Origin: Pirellulales bacterium | GTDB lineage: Bacteria > Planctomycetota > Planctomycetia > Pirellulales > S012-138 | NCBI GenBank assembly: GCA_028066245.1 | Contig: JALCBR010000052.1 | Location: 1 to 33,772 of the forward strand | Direction: 5' to 3' | DNA length: 33,772 nucleotides | Shown here: positions 23,127-31,924 of the stretch, piece after piece | Layout: every line of letters starts with the position of its first letter | Position numbering within the stretch: position 1 is the first letter of the stretch | Notes under the pieces: generated by a model | Told to the model about the DNA's origin: nothing | What the model saw: the letters and a program-made list of their open reading frames with translations, nothing else | Databases searched by the model: none | Program-made: the position numbers and the translations under genes

Positions 23127-23811
23127 ACGCGGCAAGACTGCTACCCCGGGCTGCGCGCTGAGCGGTTGATGATTGTTGGATTTCTTTCATTTCACGATAG
23201 AGCGACACGGTGGCTCGGACGTCCGCCAGAGCGTCGTGGGCGTCTTCGCTCCGTAAAGGAACATCAAAATACTGGCAAAGGGTTTGCAGCTTGAAGTCCA
23301 CTGGTGGCGTGCAGGATTTATTTTCGTGAAAGAGCCAGATCGCTCGCTGCAGGGTGCACAGCACGCGCGGCGAGGCGGGAAGGAACAGCTTCATCCGCGA
23401 AAACCATGCGCGCAAAAACGCACCGTCGAAAGCGGCGTTGTGTGCGACGAGTTGAGCCACCTGAAATACGCGACCTGAGGCTGCGGTTTGGTCCACGGTT
23501 GCATGCCGCCTGAGCAACTGCTCAAAGTCCTTGGCGACTTCTCGCGGGTTTCGCGCTTCGGCGTCCCAGCGTTCGCTGGAGTAGTGGTTCTTTCGCAGCG
23601 ACTCCGGCGAGGCAACGGATTCCGAGAAGCGGATCTTCGCCTCAAACGATTCCAGTTCCTGCATGTCGCTGTTCACCGCGATGGCGGCGATCTGGATGAT
23701 TGGGCGCCAGGTCTCCAGCCCGGCAGTTTCGAGATCGACGAAGACCAGGCGTTCGTCGGGATTGAGATACGACATCATTCTTGACTCAGTTACCACGGAA
23801 ATGACATCCAT
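23125..23811 (-). CDS. DnaQ-like 3'-5' exonuclease
   Basis: This 228-aa exonuclease of the DEDDh type is like the epsilon subunit of DNA polymerase III. It carries ExoI FVDLETAG (Asp and Glu near residues 26 and 28), ExoII AHNAAFDGAFL and ExoIII DAHDALADVRAT with the catalytic His. It probably trims DNA or RNA 3' ends. The start may be the ATG at 23811 or one of the two ATGs at 23778/23775, where family-like sequence begins. It converges on rep B across the origin, and its stop overlaps the last iteron by 2 bp. Its place next to a plasmid origin and a permuted intron suggests an accessory role in replication or repair. The conserved neighbour in module A is unrelated. Confidence 0.85.
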   Translation of the reverse strand: MDVISVVTESRMMSYLNPDERLVFVDLETAGLETWRPIIQIAAIAVNSDMQELESFEAKIRFSESVASPESLRKNHYSSERWDAEARNPREVAKDFEQLLRRHATVDQTAASGRVFQVAQLVAHNAAFDGAFLRAWFSRMKLFLPASPRVLCTLQRAIWLFHENKSCTPPVDFKLQTLCQYFDVPLRSEDAHDALADVRATVSLYREMKEIQQSSTAQRAARGSSLAA

Positions 23812-24072
23812 GTCAAAGAGCTCTCGAAATCATTACGACAGGATGACTTTTCCGTTGGTACTGGTAAGGTTCGTGTCATAGGCGAGTGACTCCGCTCGCC
23901 GGTCGTCATGCTCATGCACAACGCATTCGTTCGAAACTCGGTGCGCCATAAAGCCGGGCATAAGGGCGATTGAGCTGATGTCTCCTGGCGGGGACAGCGG
24001 GTCCAGGAATCTTGGTCTCATCAACCGAGGATAAGGATCAGGAGTTGCCAACTCCTCTCGCGCTGGCCCTTC

Positions 24073-24107
24073 GAGCTGAGTTGCCATGAGAGTGGCTCGC
24101 TCAGTTC
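24073..24107 (+). ncRNA. Group II intron domain V, copy B
   Basis: This hairpin is identical to copy A except for one extra T at the base of the upper helix (35 nt). It has GAGC at the start, GTTC at the end, the lower helix GAGCTGAG/CTCAGTTC, and a GAGA tetraloop on GCCAT/GTGGC. Confidence 0.92.
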
Positions 24108-24200
24108 AATGGAGGCTCGTCGGAGTAATCCCGATGATTGCACGCTTCCTTTGTCTGGAAGAAGCAATCTGTTCGGCGTAATCCCGGCGTTCTATCCAAT
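24108..24200 (+). ncRNA. Group II intron domain VI and 3' splice site, copy B
   Basis: The basal helix TGGAGG/TCTATCCA matches copy A, and the helix CGTCGG/CCGGCG has a compensatory C-G in place of T-A. The bulged adenosine at 24194 lies 7 nt from the predicted intron end AT at 24200. The distal hairpin differs in sequence from copy A (TTCC/GGAA within TTGC/GCAA). Confidence 0.78.
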
Positions 24201-25440
24201 AGGTTCTCCATCAGACAACTGAAGAACGGGAAAACGGGCGATGCGGAAAGACCTTGCTTCGGCAAGGCCGTGTCGGTGAAGCGAATCGTTTGTGCTGATT
24301 CGTTTCCCTGCGAGGGCCACCTGGTTCTGGCAGGCAAAGCGGGTGTAAATCCCGTCCGCGGGGCTCGGGCTTGCAACAGCGAGTTCGTTCAACGCGGCTG
24401 GCGTGGGGAGCTGCTGTCCGGCGACGGGCAGTACCGGGGCGTGATCACTCCGGCGACTATCGGCAAATCCGATGGCGGTGAAAAGCTCAACCATGAAAGG
24501 CGCAACTGAATACGCAAGGGAGCGCTTGCCAGTGAGGTTCTGAGGAGACGGTGCCGAACAGCGAACATCCGTGTGGGAGCGGTACCCCGAGCTTCTGGTT
24601 TCGTAGGGGGAAATCTGACTTGCGAAGTTGGGAAAGTATGGCCGGCCGGAAGGCGGCACATACCCATGCGGACCGGGCGGTAACATGCCCTAGCGACGTG
24701 AACTCAGAATCGAAGACCGATGCTAACGCAGGAGCCACTGCGGCCTCCGGGTTTTGGCGACCCGGTGCGTGGATTGGTCATCCACGTGGAAGTAGCAGCT
24801 TCGTGCTGCGAAAAGCCGTAGTGGGGGAGAGTGGCCTCAGTAGAACTCGCGCGGAAGCGCGGGCGGTGATCCAGGCGAAGGCTTGGGCACGACTGCCGCA
24901 AGACCAATGCGGTGAGTGTGCGCGGCAAGGCAGTCGCGACCCGTCTGCAGTGATTCGAGGGTGATGCCTCGATGAGCAGGAACGAAAGGGCTGAGGGGCT
25001 TGAGGTCGCCGCGGTGGCGACCGAAGACCCCGCTGGGAGATTTGTCGCCGGTTGCTCTTCGGAGCGCCGGCGTCCTTGGCGGGCAGCGATGCGACTAGAG
25101 GTGGCTGCTTGGGAAAGCGGCTTCTTCTGGTGGCGGACTGACGACGGACACTCGGCGTGCGCCTTCTGCACGCGCGAGTGTCCGGCCGAGGTTTTCTTAC
25201 GCAGGCACTATGTATTGTGGCAGTGCACTGACGAAACCAGTGCATAGACGGCCGACATGAATAGTGCCTGCGACATGCTCGACTCGATTGCTGGCCGTCT
25301 GCTGCGACTTCTGTATGGTCGCGGCGGGACGAGCCGGTGGTTGCGCGAGCAGCGCTGTCGCCAAGGATTTGATGAGAGAGCCGGCTTCGTGGGGTGGCCG
25401 TAAAACAACCCCACACTTTTGTTCTGCAATGCGGAGGACC

Positions 25441-26091
25441 ATGCAGTATCGGTGTGTCGCATCATCGCCCGAAGGGCTCGTTCAACAAGTCGCCGTCAGC
25501 TACCTGCGTCACGGCTACTGGTTCTACGTGACCGGCCGGATTCCGCGAGGAAAGGATCCGGAGGCGGTCGACCGGAAGCTGATCGCGAAGTACGACATTG
25601 CCGTCAGCGAACGTGAACGCGCCCATCGCAAACGTCGCGGTCTCGCCAACATGCAATACATTCGTTACCAGGATTGGTTCCTGCTGCTCGCGACCGAGGG
25701 CCACCATCGGTTTAAACAGGAGGAACGCAAACAGATTTGCGACTGTCGCCGGCACCCAATCAAGTTCGAAGGATACTCGATCAGCTACCGCCGCGGTGGC
25801 CAGACGCCGCCTGGTGGCGGCCAGCCGAAGTGGCACAGCTGCGTCCGCATCGATCCGGCGACCTACAAGCAGCTCAAGGAGTTCTTCCTCGATCGTGCCT
25901 GCCACCGTTCCGTCGATAACCTCGCCAGCGACTTCGCTCGTGTGCCCTATGCTCGCTACGCTCCGGTGCGCCGACAATTGCTGACAATCGTGCGGGCGAC
26001 CAACGATGCCCGAGCTCGCATGGGATTCGATTCCCTGCCGTATACGGCCCTTGGTCTTCGTCGTCGAATCGTGAAGCCGTTCGCCCCGTGA
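25441..26091 (+). CDS. Basic protein encoded downstream of the permuted intron, copy B
   Basis: This 216-aa basic protein is homologous along its whole length to the one at 10566-11261. The start is the ATG directly after GCGGAGGACC, as in copy A. A frame open further upstream (25264) runs through the RNA and is not conserved. Conserved blocks are SYLRHGYWFYVTGRIP, KRRGLANMQYIRYQDWF, LLATEGHHRFKQEERKQI, IKFEGYSISYRRGG and RRQLLTIVRATNDARARMGF, ending LRRRIVKPFAP. Aromatic and Arg residues dominate the conserved positions, as in many RNA-binding proteins, but no known fold is recognised. It ends 2 bp before the convergent methyltransferase stop. Confidence 0.85.
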   Translation: MQYRCVASSPEGLVQQVAVSYLRHGYWFYVTGRIPRGKDPEAVDRKLIAKYDIAVSERERAHRKRRGLANMQYIRYQDWFLLLATEGHHRFKQEERKQICDCRRHPIKFEGYSISYRRGGQTPPGGGQPKWHSCVRIDPATYKQLKEFFLDRACHRSVDNLASDFARVPYARYAPVRRQLLTIVRATNDARARMGFDSLPYTALGLRRRIVKPFAP

Positions 26092-26093
26092 CA

Positions 26094-28049
26094 TCAAGAC
26101 ACCTCCGGAGTCGAATCGCCTGCGCGGATGCGAGGGACCACGTGGGCGTCCCAATAGCTCTTTCGTCCAATTCGTGCTGTGTCAACATTTGAGAGTGACA
26201 TCCAGTGCAACGATCGATGCCTGCTCGCGGCAACGTCAAACCCATGGTAAGTGTCTTCGACCATCAGCCACTTGTGATGGTATATGTACGGGTCATCGAG
26301 CTGTTTTCGGTCTTGAGTCGTGCCGTCTGCACGGACGAGGATGTGACGACCAACGACCGGTTCATCTGCGGTGTCGAAGTCCGGGGAGGAGACGAATGTT
26401 AGAGCTTCAGTTTTGATGTTGAGCTTCACGACGGTGTACTCAAAGCCCTCGGGGATACACTTCTTCGCCGTTTGTACACGTTCTCCGAGAACGTCTTCAT
26501 AATCGCGATGAACGTAGACATTGCCGCCAATCTCCTTCCCGACCCCGAAGCGTTTGGATCGAATCGGCAAGCCGTTGAGTTGCGGAGTCTGCTCACCCCG
26601 CGCAGCGACTCGGGCCAATCGATGGCCGCGAAGTTCACAGCCGAACGCCGCCAGTTGCTCGGACCACTGTCGTCGCGATCGAATATCCCAGCTTCGCTCC
26701 ATTAAGCCTCTCTTGAACTCTTGCTTTGTCAGCCTCTCGAACTTCGCGCGCAAAGGATGGTCGGCGCCAACCATCTTTTCCTTCTGGTCGAGGAGCAATG
26801 GATTCTCCGATTTGGCATGGTCAAAGTAGTCCAGCTTCAATGTGCGGAGGGACAGTTTCACCGTTGAGGTGACCGCCGGATGTGCGTCGCGATCGAAGTT
26901 TGGGCACGACAGGTATGACAGCTTGCCCGAGAAACGGTGGAGCTTGACGATATTCATGTCGTCCATCGAACCCACGTAGGCCTGGGCACAGCCCTCATAG
27001 ATGCGGAGGATCGGACAAAGCAGCGGAACAGCGTCCCGATGCAACCACAACGCATTCGATGTCAGTCTGCCGATTTGGGACTCGCGGCAAGCTTGATCGA
27101 TGTTGTCGGCATCACCTGCCTGAAATAACAATGCGTCAGCAGTCTCACATGCGTTCTTGTAGGAGCCGAAGAATGCCTTGATGTCGCGTTGCGTCCTCTT
27201 TGGAAGTTGCGCCATCTTTGGCCGCTTACCGAACTTGGACAGAGCGATGTAGACCGTGAGGTCCTCGACGCGCGCCGTGTGAATCGAGTCCCAGTCTTCT
27301 TCTCCCGTCACCTTCTTCACAAGTGCAAACGCTCGCTTGAGCGAGCCGAACACTTCAACGACCTCAGCCGCGAGAGCGAACTCGTCCTCGGCGGGCAGCC
27401 TCCCGAGTGAAAGAACCGTTTCAATCAGCGGCTCCAAAATCTCTCTGTTTTCCTCAAACCGAACTTCGGCGATTCGCTTGCGTGGCGCAGCGATGGATCG
27501 GCGAACGCGATCCGACAAGAATTGGCTTTTGAGCTTTTCGTCACGAAAGACATAGAAGACACCCGGAGCGGCAGGGAGTGCTTCTTCTCCGGTAGCGTCC
27601 TCGATGTATTCACGCAGCTCCGCTTGCGTGTAGTATTTTTGGAACGTCCCAATCGAGGTGACCAAGCCGTCACCGTACACAACCTCTCGCCCGCTTGTTT
27701 CTCCCATCACGACACGAGCGGCGACACAAAGCAGTCGATTGGCAAGCGACCACGCCTTGCATAGTGTTTGCCGGCGCTCATTGAGGTTCTCGATGACGTT
27801 TATCACGTAGCCGAGATTGACGATATCGGCCTGCTGTGGCTCAACGTCTGGTCGGAAGACAGGATCGAACCCCTCGCAGTCGATCCCTTCCTCACCGAGT
27901 GCAACCAGGTCGTCTCCGTGGCCGCAACCGTAGTCAAACACCGTTCGCTCAGGTGCGATCATCCGGTCTCGCCACAGACACTTGACCGGACGCGAGTAGT
28001 CGTAACGCTTGATTGCGGCCTTGTGGCGTTTGATTCGTGCGTGATCCAT
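26094..28049 (-). CDS. DNA phosphorothioation-associated putative methyltransferase
   Basis: The 651-aa protein has a SAM-dependent methyltransferase-like N-terminus. MDHARIKRHKAAIKRYDYSRP is the family's characteristic opening, and motif I is DYGCGHGDD at residues 39-47. GYVINVIEN and the RLLCVAARV strand follow. It then has a long non-catalytic C-terminal region with YEGCAQAYVGSMDDMNIVKLHRFS and many helices. I recognise it as the dnd-related putative methyltransferase often encoded beside phosphorothioation genes. Its substrate is not established. The start ATG at 28049 lies 195 bp from the divergent HsdR_N-NTPase gene, a shared promoter region. Confidence 0.85.
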   Translation of the reverse strand: MDHARIKRHKAAIKRYDYSRPVKCLWRDRMIAPERTVFDYGCGHGDDLVALGEEGIDCEGFDPVFRPDVEPQQADIVNLGYVINVIENLNERRQTLCKAWSLANRLLCVAARVVMGETSGREVVYGDGLVTSIGTFQKYYTQAELREYIEDATGEEALPAAPGVFYVFRDEKLKSQFLSDRVRRSIAAPRKRIAEVRFEENREILEPLIETVLSLGRLPAEDEFALAAEVVEVFGSLKRAFALVKKVTGEEDWDSIHTARVEDLTVYIALSKFGKRPKMAQLPKRTQRDIKAFFGSYKNACETADALLFQAGDADNIDQACRESQIGRLTSNALWLHRDAVPLLCPILRIYEGCAQAYVGSMDDMNIVKLHRFSGKLSYLSCPNFDRDAHPAVTSTVKLSLRTLKLDYFDHAKSENPLLLDQKEKMVGADHPLRAKFERLTKQEFKRGLMERSWDIRSRRQWSEQLAAFGCELRGHRLARVAARGEQTPQLNGLPIRSKRFGVGKEIGGNVYVHRDYEDVLGERVQTAKKCIPEGFEYTVVKLNIKTEALTFVSSPDFDTADEPVVGRHILVRADGTTQDRKQLDDPYIYHHKWLMVEDTYHGFDVAASRHRSLHWMSLSNVDTARIGRKSYWDAHVVPRIRAGDSTPEVS

Positions 28050-28244
28050 TTTGCCGGATGTGGGCAGTGCGAGAATTCCTCGCTAAGATACTCGCAGAGT
28101 CTGACTTCTGACTGCAGTTGGATTGTCCACCGCCGATGGTTTCAGAAAAGCAGTTTACCCCAAACCCAGACGCCATTCGCTCCCGTTGTAGGTGGAATCA
28201 CTTCCGCCTCCGGATTTTTCACATGCGCTGAAGGATCAGGCCAA

Positions 28245-30743
28245 ATGTCTCTCGTGTGGTCAGAGGACGATGTTCGCACAAAGGTTGTTTACTCCTGGCT
28301 ACGTGAGCATGGATTCGCACCCCAAGATATTCGCATCGAGTTCGGATTCAAGATCCGCGCGGGCCGGCAAATCATTTCGACTCCTCGAACTGATGCTCTG
28401 GTGTCAAACGCGCAGGGGCAAAACCTGCTGGTCGTGGAAGTCAAAGCTCCAGATCTGCCGCTGACGGATGCTGATCGAGACCAAGCGATTTCCTACGCCG
28501 GCATGGTCGCAGCAGGCAATCAAGTGCCATTCGTCGTTCTAACCAACGGTGTTGACACACGGTTATATGAGTCTGCCACTCGGGAGCTACTGAATGGCGA
28601 AAGCGTGCCGACTAGCCATAGATATGCCAAGGCTGGCTATGTCATTTGTGGTGACGACCTTGGTTTGCTGAAGGAAGTCATTGATTCGTTCGTCTCTCTT
28701 TGTCCGGAAAACCTGCACAAGTTCTGTGCTTCTCAGGTCGACTCCCGTATGAATGTGCTTCGGGGAAGCGACCTTCACTGTGGGAAAAAGTACATACCGG
28801 ACCTTTACGTAAAAAGACCGCGCGTCTCTGACCGGCTGCGCAACCTTCTCGACAGCGACAAGAGGCCAGTTGTTTTGCTGTTTGGGCGCCCTCAAGTCGG
28901 GAAGACCAATTTTGTTTGCCACGAGGTAGAGACACGATTGTCATCCGGGCAGCCAGTTCTGTTTTATCCCGCGATCGGAATGCTGGGACGACTCACCTCC
29001 GAAATAGCGAACGATTTCGGTTGGTTGTTCAATGGAGCGGCCGTCAATTCTGTTGAGTGCTGGACGCGGCTACTGCGAATCGTTGAAAAATCGAGCGAGA
29101 GACTCGTGCTCTTCGTCGATGGATGGAATGAAGCGACGCAGGAGATTGCTCAGTCGATTCACCGGGATTTTGATTTATTGCAGGGCCGTCAGGTGCAGCT
29201 TGTCGTCTCCCTGACCAGTACGTCATGCAAACGCCTGCTGCAGGATGACGCCGGAAACGTGGAATCTGTTGCGGATGCGTGCGGAATCCCGCGCTCGGCC
29301 CTCGACCTGTTGGAGGCGAACCCCGAGATTTCAGACCGGCGTACATGGAGCATAGCAAACTGCGATTCTTTCTCGGAAGACGAAACGAAGAATGCATACG
29401 CGACGTACTCTCGAGCGTTCAACGTCTCCGTTCCTCCTCAGCACGTCTCGACTCACGATCCGTATACTTTGCGAATTGCAATGGAGCAATGCAAAGACAG
29501 TGTGTTGCCCATCAGCATTTACGAACCGCCCCTGGTGTGTGAGTCGATTCGACGAAAGGCGGATCGCGCGGTTGGGCTGGATGGAAACTCGGTCATTTCT
29601 TCACTGCAAACTCTTGGCCAGTCCCTCATCGAACAAGGCGCACCACTTCCCGAGCATCAGGCAAAACGGAGTCTCGGCTTGTCGCTGTCGGACGCTTTTC
29701 CGTGCGGACTCTTCGACGCTGCGCTCCTGGCAAGGGTACCGACAAAGTCCCTTGAGGCCGGTGTTGATTTCTACTACGGACGCGAACGCGACTACGTGAT
29801 ATCCCACCTTTGCTGCAAATGGGACGTGAAGCTGGCTCAGCTATCGACCGTAGCCAAGGAGTTCAGTAACACTGTTAAATCTGCCGTCGGCCGCGAATCG
29901 TTGACGTGGTTCCTATCGCAACCAGTCTATCTGAAGGAGTTGCTGACTTCTTCTAAACCGATCGTCTTCCCAACTCCAGTGCTTCAACTTGTTCTTATGG
30001 GGCTTTCATCATCATGGCGGCAGCTTGATCAGGAAGCAGCGCTTCAGTTCTCGCTGGATTGCTCGATCACAGCAGATGATCCAAGAGTCGTTGTGGAAGC
30101 AGCGCGACTTGCCATTGAGATGACAGAAGAGGATGATTCTCTGACGTCCGCCGTTGAAGAATACGAACAGATGGACGTGTGGCTCTCACGCGCACTAACA
30201 ATTGGGAAGCTTGACAAAGATGCAATCAGCGCGGGGCTTTTGGAAGCACTGAAGAAGCATCATTGGCAGTATGAACAGGGCGCAGCCGTCCACGAGTCGG
30301 ACATCAGCCAAGTCCTGATACAATGTATGACCGCGAGTTCTTCAGCCACACGTGCAGCTGCCTCAAAATGCTTCGGATTCATCGATCCACTGCTTTACTT
30401 CGACAGCATTGGATCAATAGTCGAGGCCGGAGTTGATCCAGCCGAATTGCTGGACGGTCTCGAATTCGCAGAATCGGAATTGGCTGAACGGTACTACGGT
30501 AGCTACTGTCCAGGAGCCATGGAGTATCTGAAGGACTGTCCTGAGTCGCTCAAATGCGAGTACTTGGATGTTCACGAGTATCTCGAAAAAGCGATCCGCC
30601 ATCTCCCGTGGGAAGATACGGAGTTCATTCGCGATCTCCTTGAAAAATTAACTCCGCCGGATATTGACTCCTGCGATGAACCGTTCAAGCACGATCCCAA
30701 CAACTTGCTGCTGCCATTCATGGGCGACTGTGATGATGGGTGA
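28245..30743 (+). CDS. HsdR_N-like nuclease fused to a STAND-like P-loop NTPase
   Basis: This 832-aa protein (ATG at 28245 with AAGGATC upstream; the frame open from 27768 is antisense to the methyltransferase) begins with an HsdR_N/PD-(D/E)xK nuclease-like domain. Candidate catalytic residues are Asp50 in PRTDALV and Glu65/Lys67 in VVEVKAP. A P-loop ATPase follows: Walker A GRPQVGKT at 214-221 and Walker B LVLFVDGWNE ending near 296. The remaining ~530 residues are helical and could be a sensor. Nuclease-NTPase-sensor order is that of antiphage STAND proteins (Avs-type) and also suits the restriction partner of a DNA modification system. It precedes dndA by 21 bp on the same strand, suggesting one operon. 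Confidence 0.75.
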   Translation: MSLVWSEDDVRTKVVYSWLREHGFAPQDIRIEFGFKIRAGRQIISTPRTDALVSNAQGQNLLVVEVKAPDLPLTDADRDQAISYAGMVAAGNQVPFVVLTNGVDTRLYESATRELLNGESVPTSHRYAKAGYVICGDDLGLLKEVIDSFVSLCPENLHKFCASQVDSRMNVLRGSDLHCGKKYIPDLYVKRPRVSDRLRNLLDSDKRPVVLLFGRPQVGKTNFVCHEVETRLSSGQPVLFYPAIGMLGRLTSEIANDFGWLFNGAAVNSVECWTRLLRIVEKSSERLVLFVDGWNEATQEIAQSIHRDFDLLQGRQVQLVVSLTSTSCKRLLQDDAGNVESVADACGIPRSALDLLEANPEISDRRTWSIANCDSFSEDETKNAYATYSRAFNVSVPPQHVSTHDPYTLRIAMEQCKDSVLPISIYEPPLVCESIRRKADRAVGLDGNSVISSLQTLGQSLIEQGAPLPEHQAKRSLGLSLSDAFPCGLFDAALLARVPTKSLEAGVDFYYGRERDYVISHLCCKWDVKLAQLSTVAKEFSNTVKSAVGRESLTWFLSQPVYLKELLTSSKPIVFPTPVLQLVLMGLSSSWRQLDQEAALQFSLDCSITADDPRVVVEAARLAIEMTEEDDSLTSAVEEYEQMDVWLSRALTIGKLDKDAISAGLLEALKKHHWQYEQGAAVHESDISQVLIQCMTASSSATRAAASKCFGFIDPLLYFDSIGSIVEAGVDPAELLDGLEFAESELAERYYGSYCPGAMEYLKDCPESLKCEYLDVHEYLEKAIRHLPWEDTEFIRDLLEKLTPPDIDSCDEPFKHDPNNLLLPFMGDCDDG

Positions 30744-30764
30744 CGCGAGGACAATTGGACAGAT

Positions 30765-31916
30765 ATGAAACCAATCTACCTCGACCACTGTTCCACGACG
30801 CCAATCGACCCCAGTGTACTGGATGCGATGCTTCCTTTCCTGCGCGAGTCGTTCGGGAATCCGGGAACACCGCACGAGTTGGTGGGCGGAGTTGTGCAAA
30901 GGGCTGTACGTGAGGCCCGCGAAGCCGTCGCAGAACTAATCAACTGCCGGGCAAACGAATTGGTTTGGACCAGCGGTGCAACCGAATCCAACAACTTGGC
31001 AATTCTGGGGCTTGCCGAGAGTGTACCGCCTGCGAAACGGCACGTGATCACTCAAGTGACGGAACACTCATCGGTACTGGAACCGTGTCGGTACCTTCAG
31101 GAGCGCGGATGGGCAGTCACCTATCTGCCTGTCGATTGCTTTGGACAGATCAACGTTGACGAACTCACGGAGGCCATCAATGACGCCACAGCGATTGTAT
31201 CAGTCATGTGGGGCAACAACGAAATCGGCACGCTTCAACCGGTAAAGGAGATCGCCGCTGTTTGCGCCGGTCGCGGCGTTGCCTTTCACTGCGATGCGGC
31301 TCAGGCGGGAGGGAAAGTGCCGATCGACGTAGAAGACGTTGCAGTGTCGATGCTGACGCTTTCGGCACACAAGTTTTACGGGCCGAAAGGGGTGGGGGCA
31401 TTGTTTATTCGGGACTTGACCAAGAAAACGCCGCTGTCAGCTCGCGTCTTCGGTGGCGGCCAAGAAAAGGGAGTGAGGGCTGGCACTTTGAACGTTCCGT
31501 GCATTGTTGGCATGGGGGCCGCGTCTTCGTTGGCATCTTCGAACATCGATGCTTGGTCCCGTCACACTCACCACCTTCGCAGGCATTTTGAAGCGGCGCT
31601 ATTCGAGCGGTTGAAGGACATTTCGGTCAACGGTAGCCAGCATGACCGGCTTCCACACATCAGCAACATCGCGTTTTTTGACACCGAGAATGAAGGGTTG
31701 CTCACGATGCTGCATGAACTCGTTGCGAGCACTGGTTCGGCATGTCATGTCGCTGATTTTGCCCCCAGTCATGTATTGGAAGCACTCTCGCTGTCCCGAC
31801 CTACCGTGGACTGTTCGTTACGGTTCGGGTTCGGCAAGGACAACACAACAGAGGAAGTCGCCTTGGCGGCCGATCTGACTGTAGCGGCCGTAAACCGCTA
31901 TCGTGCTGAAGCGTAA
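30765..31916 (+). CDS. dndA: DndA/IscS-type cysteine desulfurase
   Basis: This 383-aa PLP-dependent enzyme takes sulfur from L-cysteine as a persulfide. Here it is likely to supply sulfur for DNA phosphorothioation. The N-terminus is MKPIYLDHCSTTPIDPSVLD. SGATESNN, TEHSSVLEP, and HCDAAQAGGKVPID follow, then the PLP lysine Lys203 in SAHKFYGPKGVG, and the catalytic Cys327 in the loop STGSACHVADFAPSHVL. Length and loop type match DndA/SspA/IscS-like enzymes. The gene converges with the DndC/SspD-like gene with an 8-bp gap. IscS itself cannot be excluded by sequence alone; the context favours DndA. Confidence 0.85.
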   Translation: MKPIYLDHCSTTPIDPSVLDAMLPFLRESFGNPGTPHELVGGVVQRAVREAREAVAELINCRANELVWTSGATESNNLAILGLAESVPPAKRHVITQVTEHSSVLEPCRYLQERGWAVTYLPVDCFGQINVDELTEAINDATAIVSVMWGNNEIGTLQPVKEIAAVCAGRGVAFHCDAAQAGGKVPIDVEDVAVSMLTLSAHKFYGPKGVGALFIRDLTKKTPLSARVFGGGQEKGVRAGTLNVPCIVGMGAASSLASSNIDAWSRHTHHLRRHFEAALFERLKDISVNGSQHDRLPHISNIAFFDTENEGLLTMLHELVASTGSACHVADFAPSHVLEALSLSRPTVDCSLRFGFGKDNTTEEVALAADLTVAAVNRYRAEA

Positions 31917-31924
31917 TGCCACAG

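Larger units (their letters stand above)
23900..25440 (+). ncRNA. Circularly permuted group II intron-like RNA, copy B
   Basis: This is a ~1.5 kb structured non-coding RNA, homologous to copy A at 8952-10565. The order is a 5' region with a covarying hairpin (AGGAGT/ACTCCT at 24040-24056), domain V (24073-24107), domain VI (24108-24200), a short unconserved spacer (about 36 nt), then the body. The body has the domain I/II-like junction CGAAGACCGATGCTAACGCA at 24711-24730, domain III-like sequence from 24815, and further helices up to the ATG of the basic protein. Stems rebuilt relative to copy A include 24636-24663, 24768-24786, 24848-24861, 25201-25271 and 25389-25414. A 28-nt segment beginning GTGCGCGGCAAGG at 24918 is identical in both copies. 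Ends are approximate and the 5' splice site is not resolved. Confidence 0.85.

Noticed and set aside
25264-25440. N-terminal extension of the copy B basic protein
   Set aside because: The upstream frame crosses RNA helices, is not conserved in copy A, and the ATG at 25441 has GCGGAGG before it in both copies.
27768-28244. N-terminal extension of the HsdR_N-NTPase gene
   Set aside because: It is antisense to the methyltransferase gene and lacks family-like sequence. The ATG at 28245 has a ribosome site and begins the nuclease domain.
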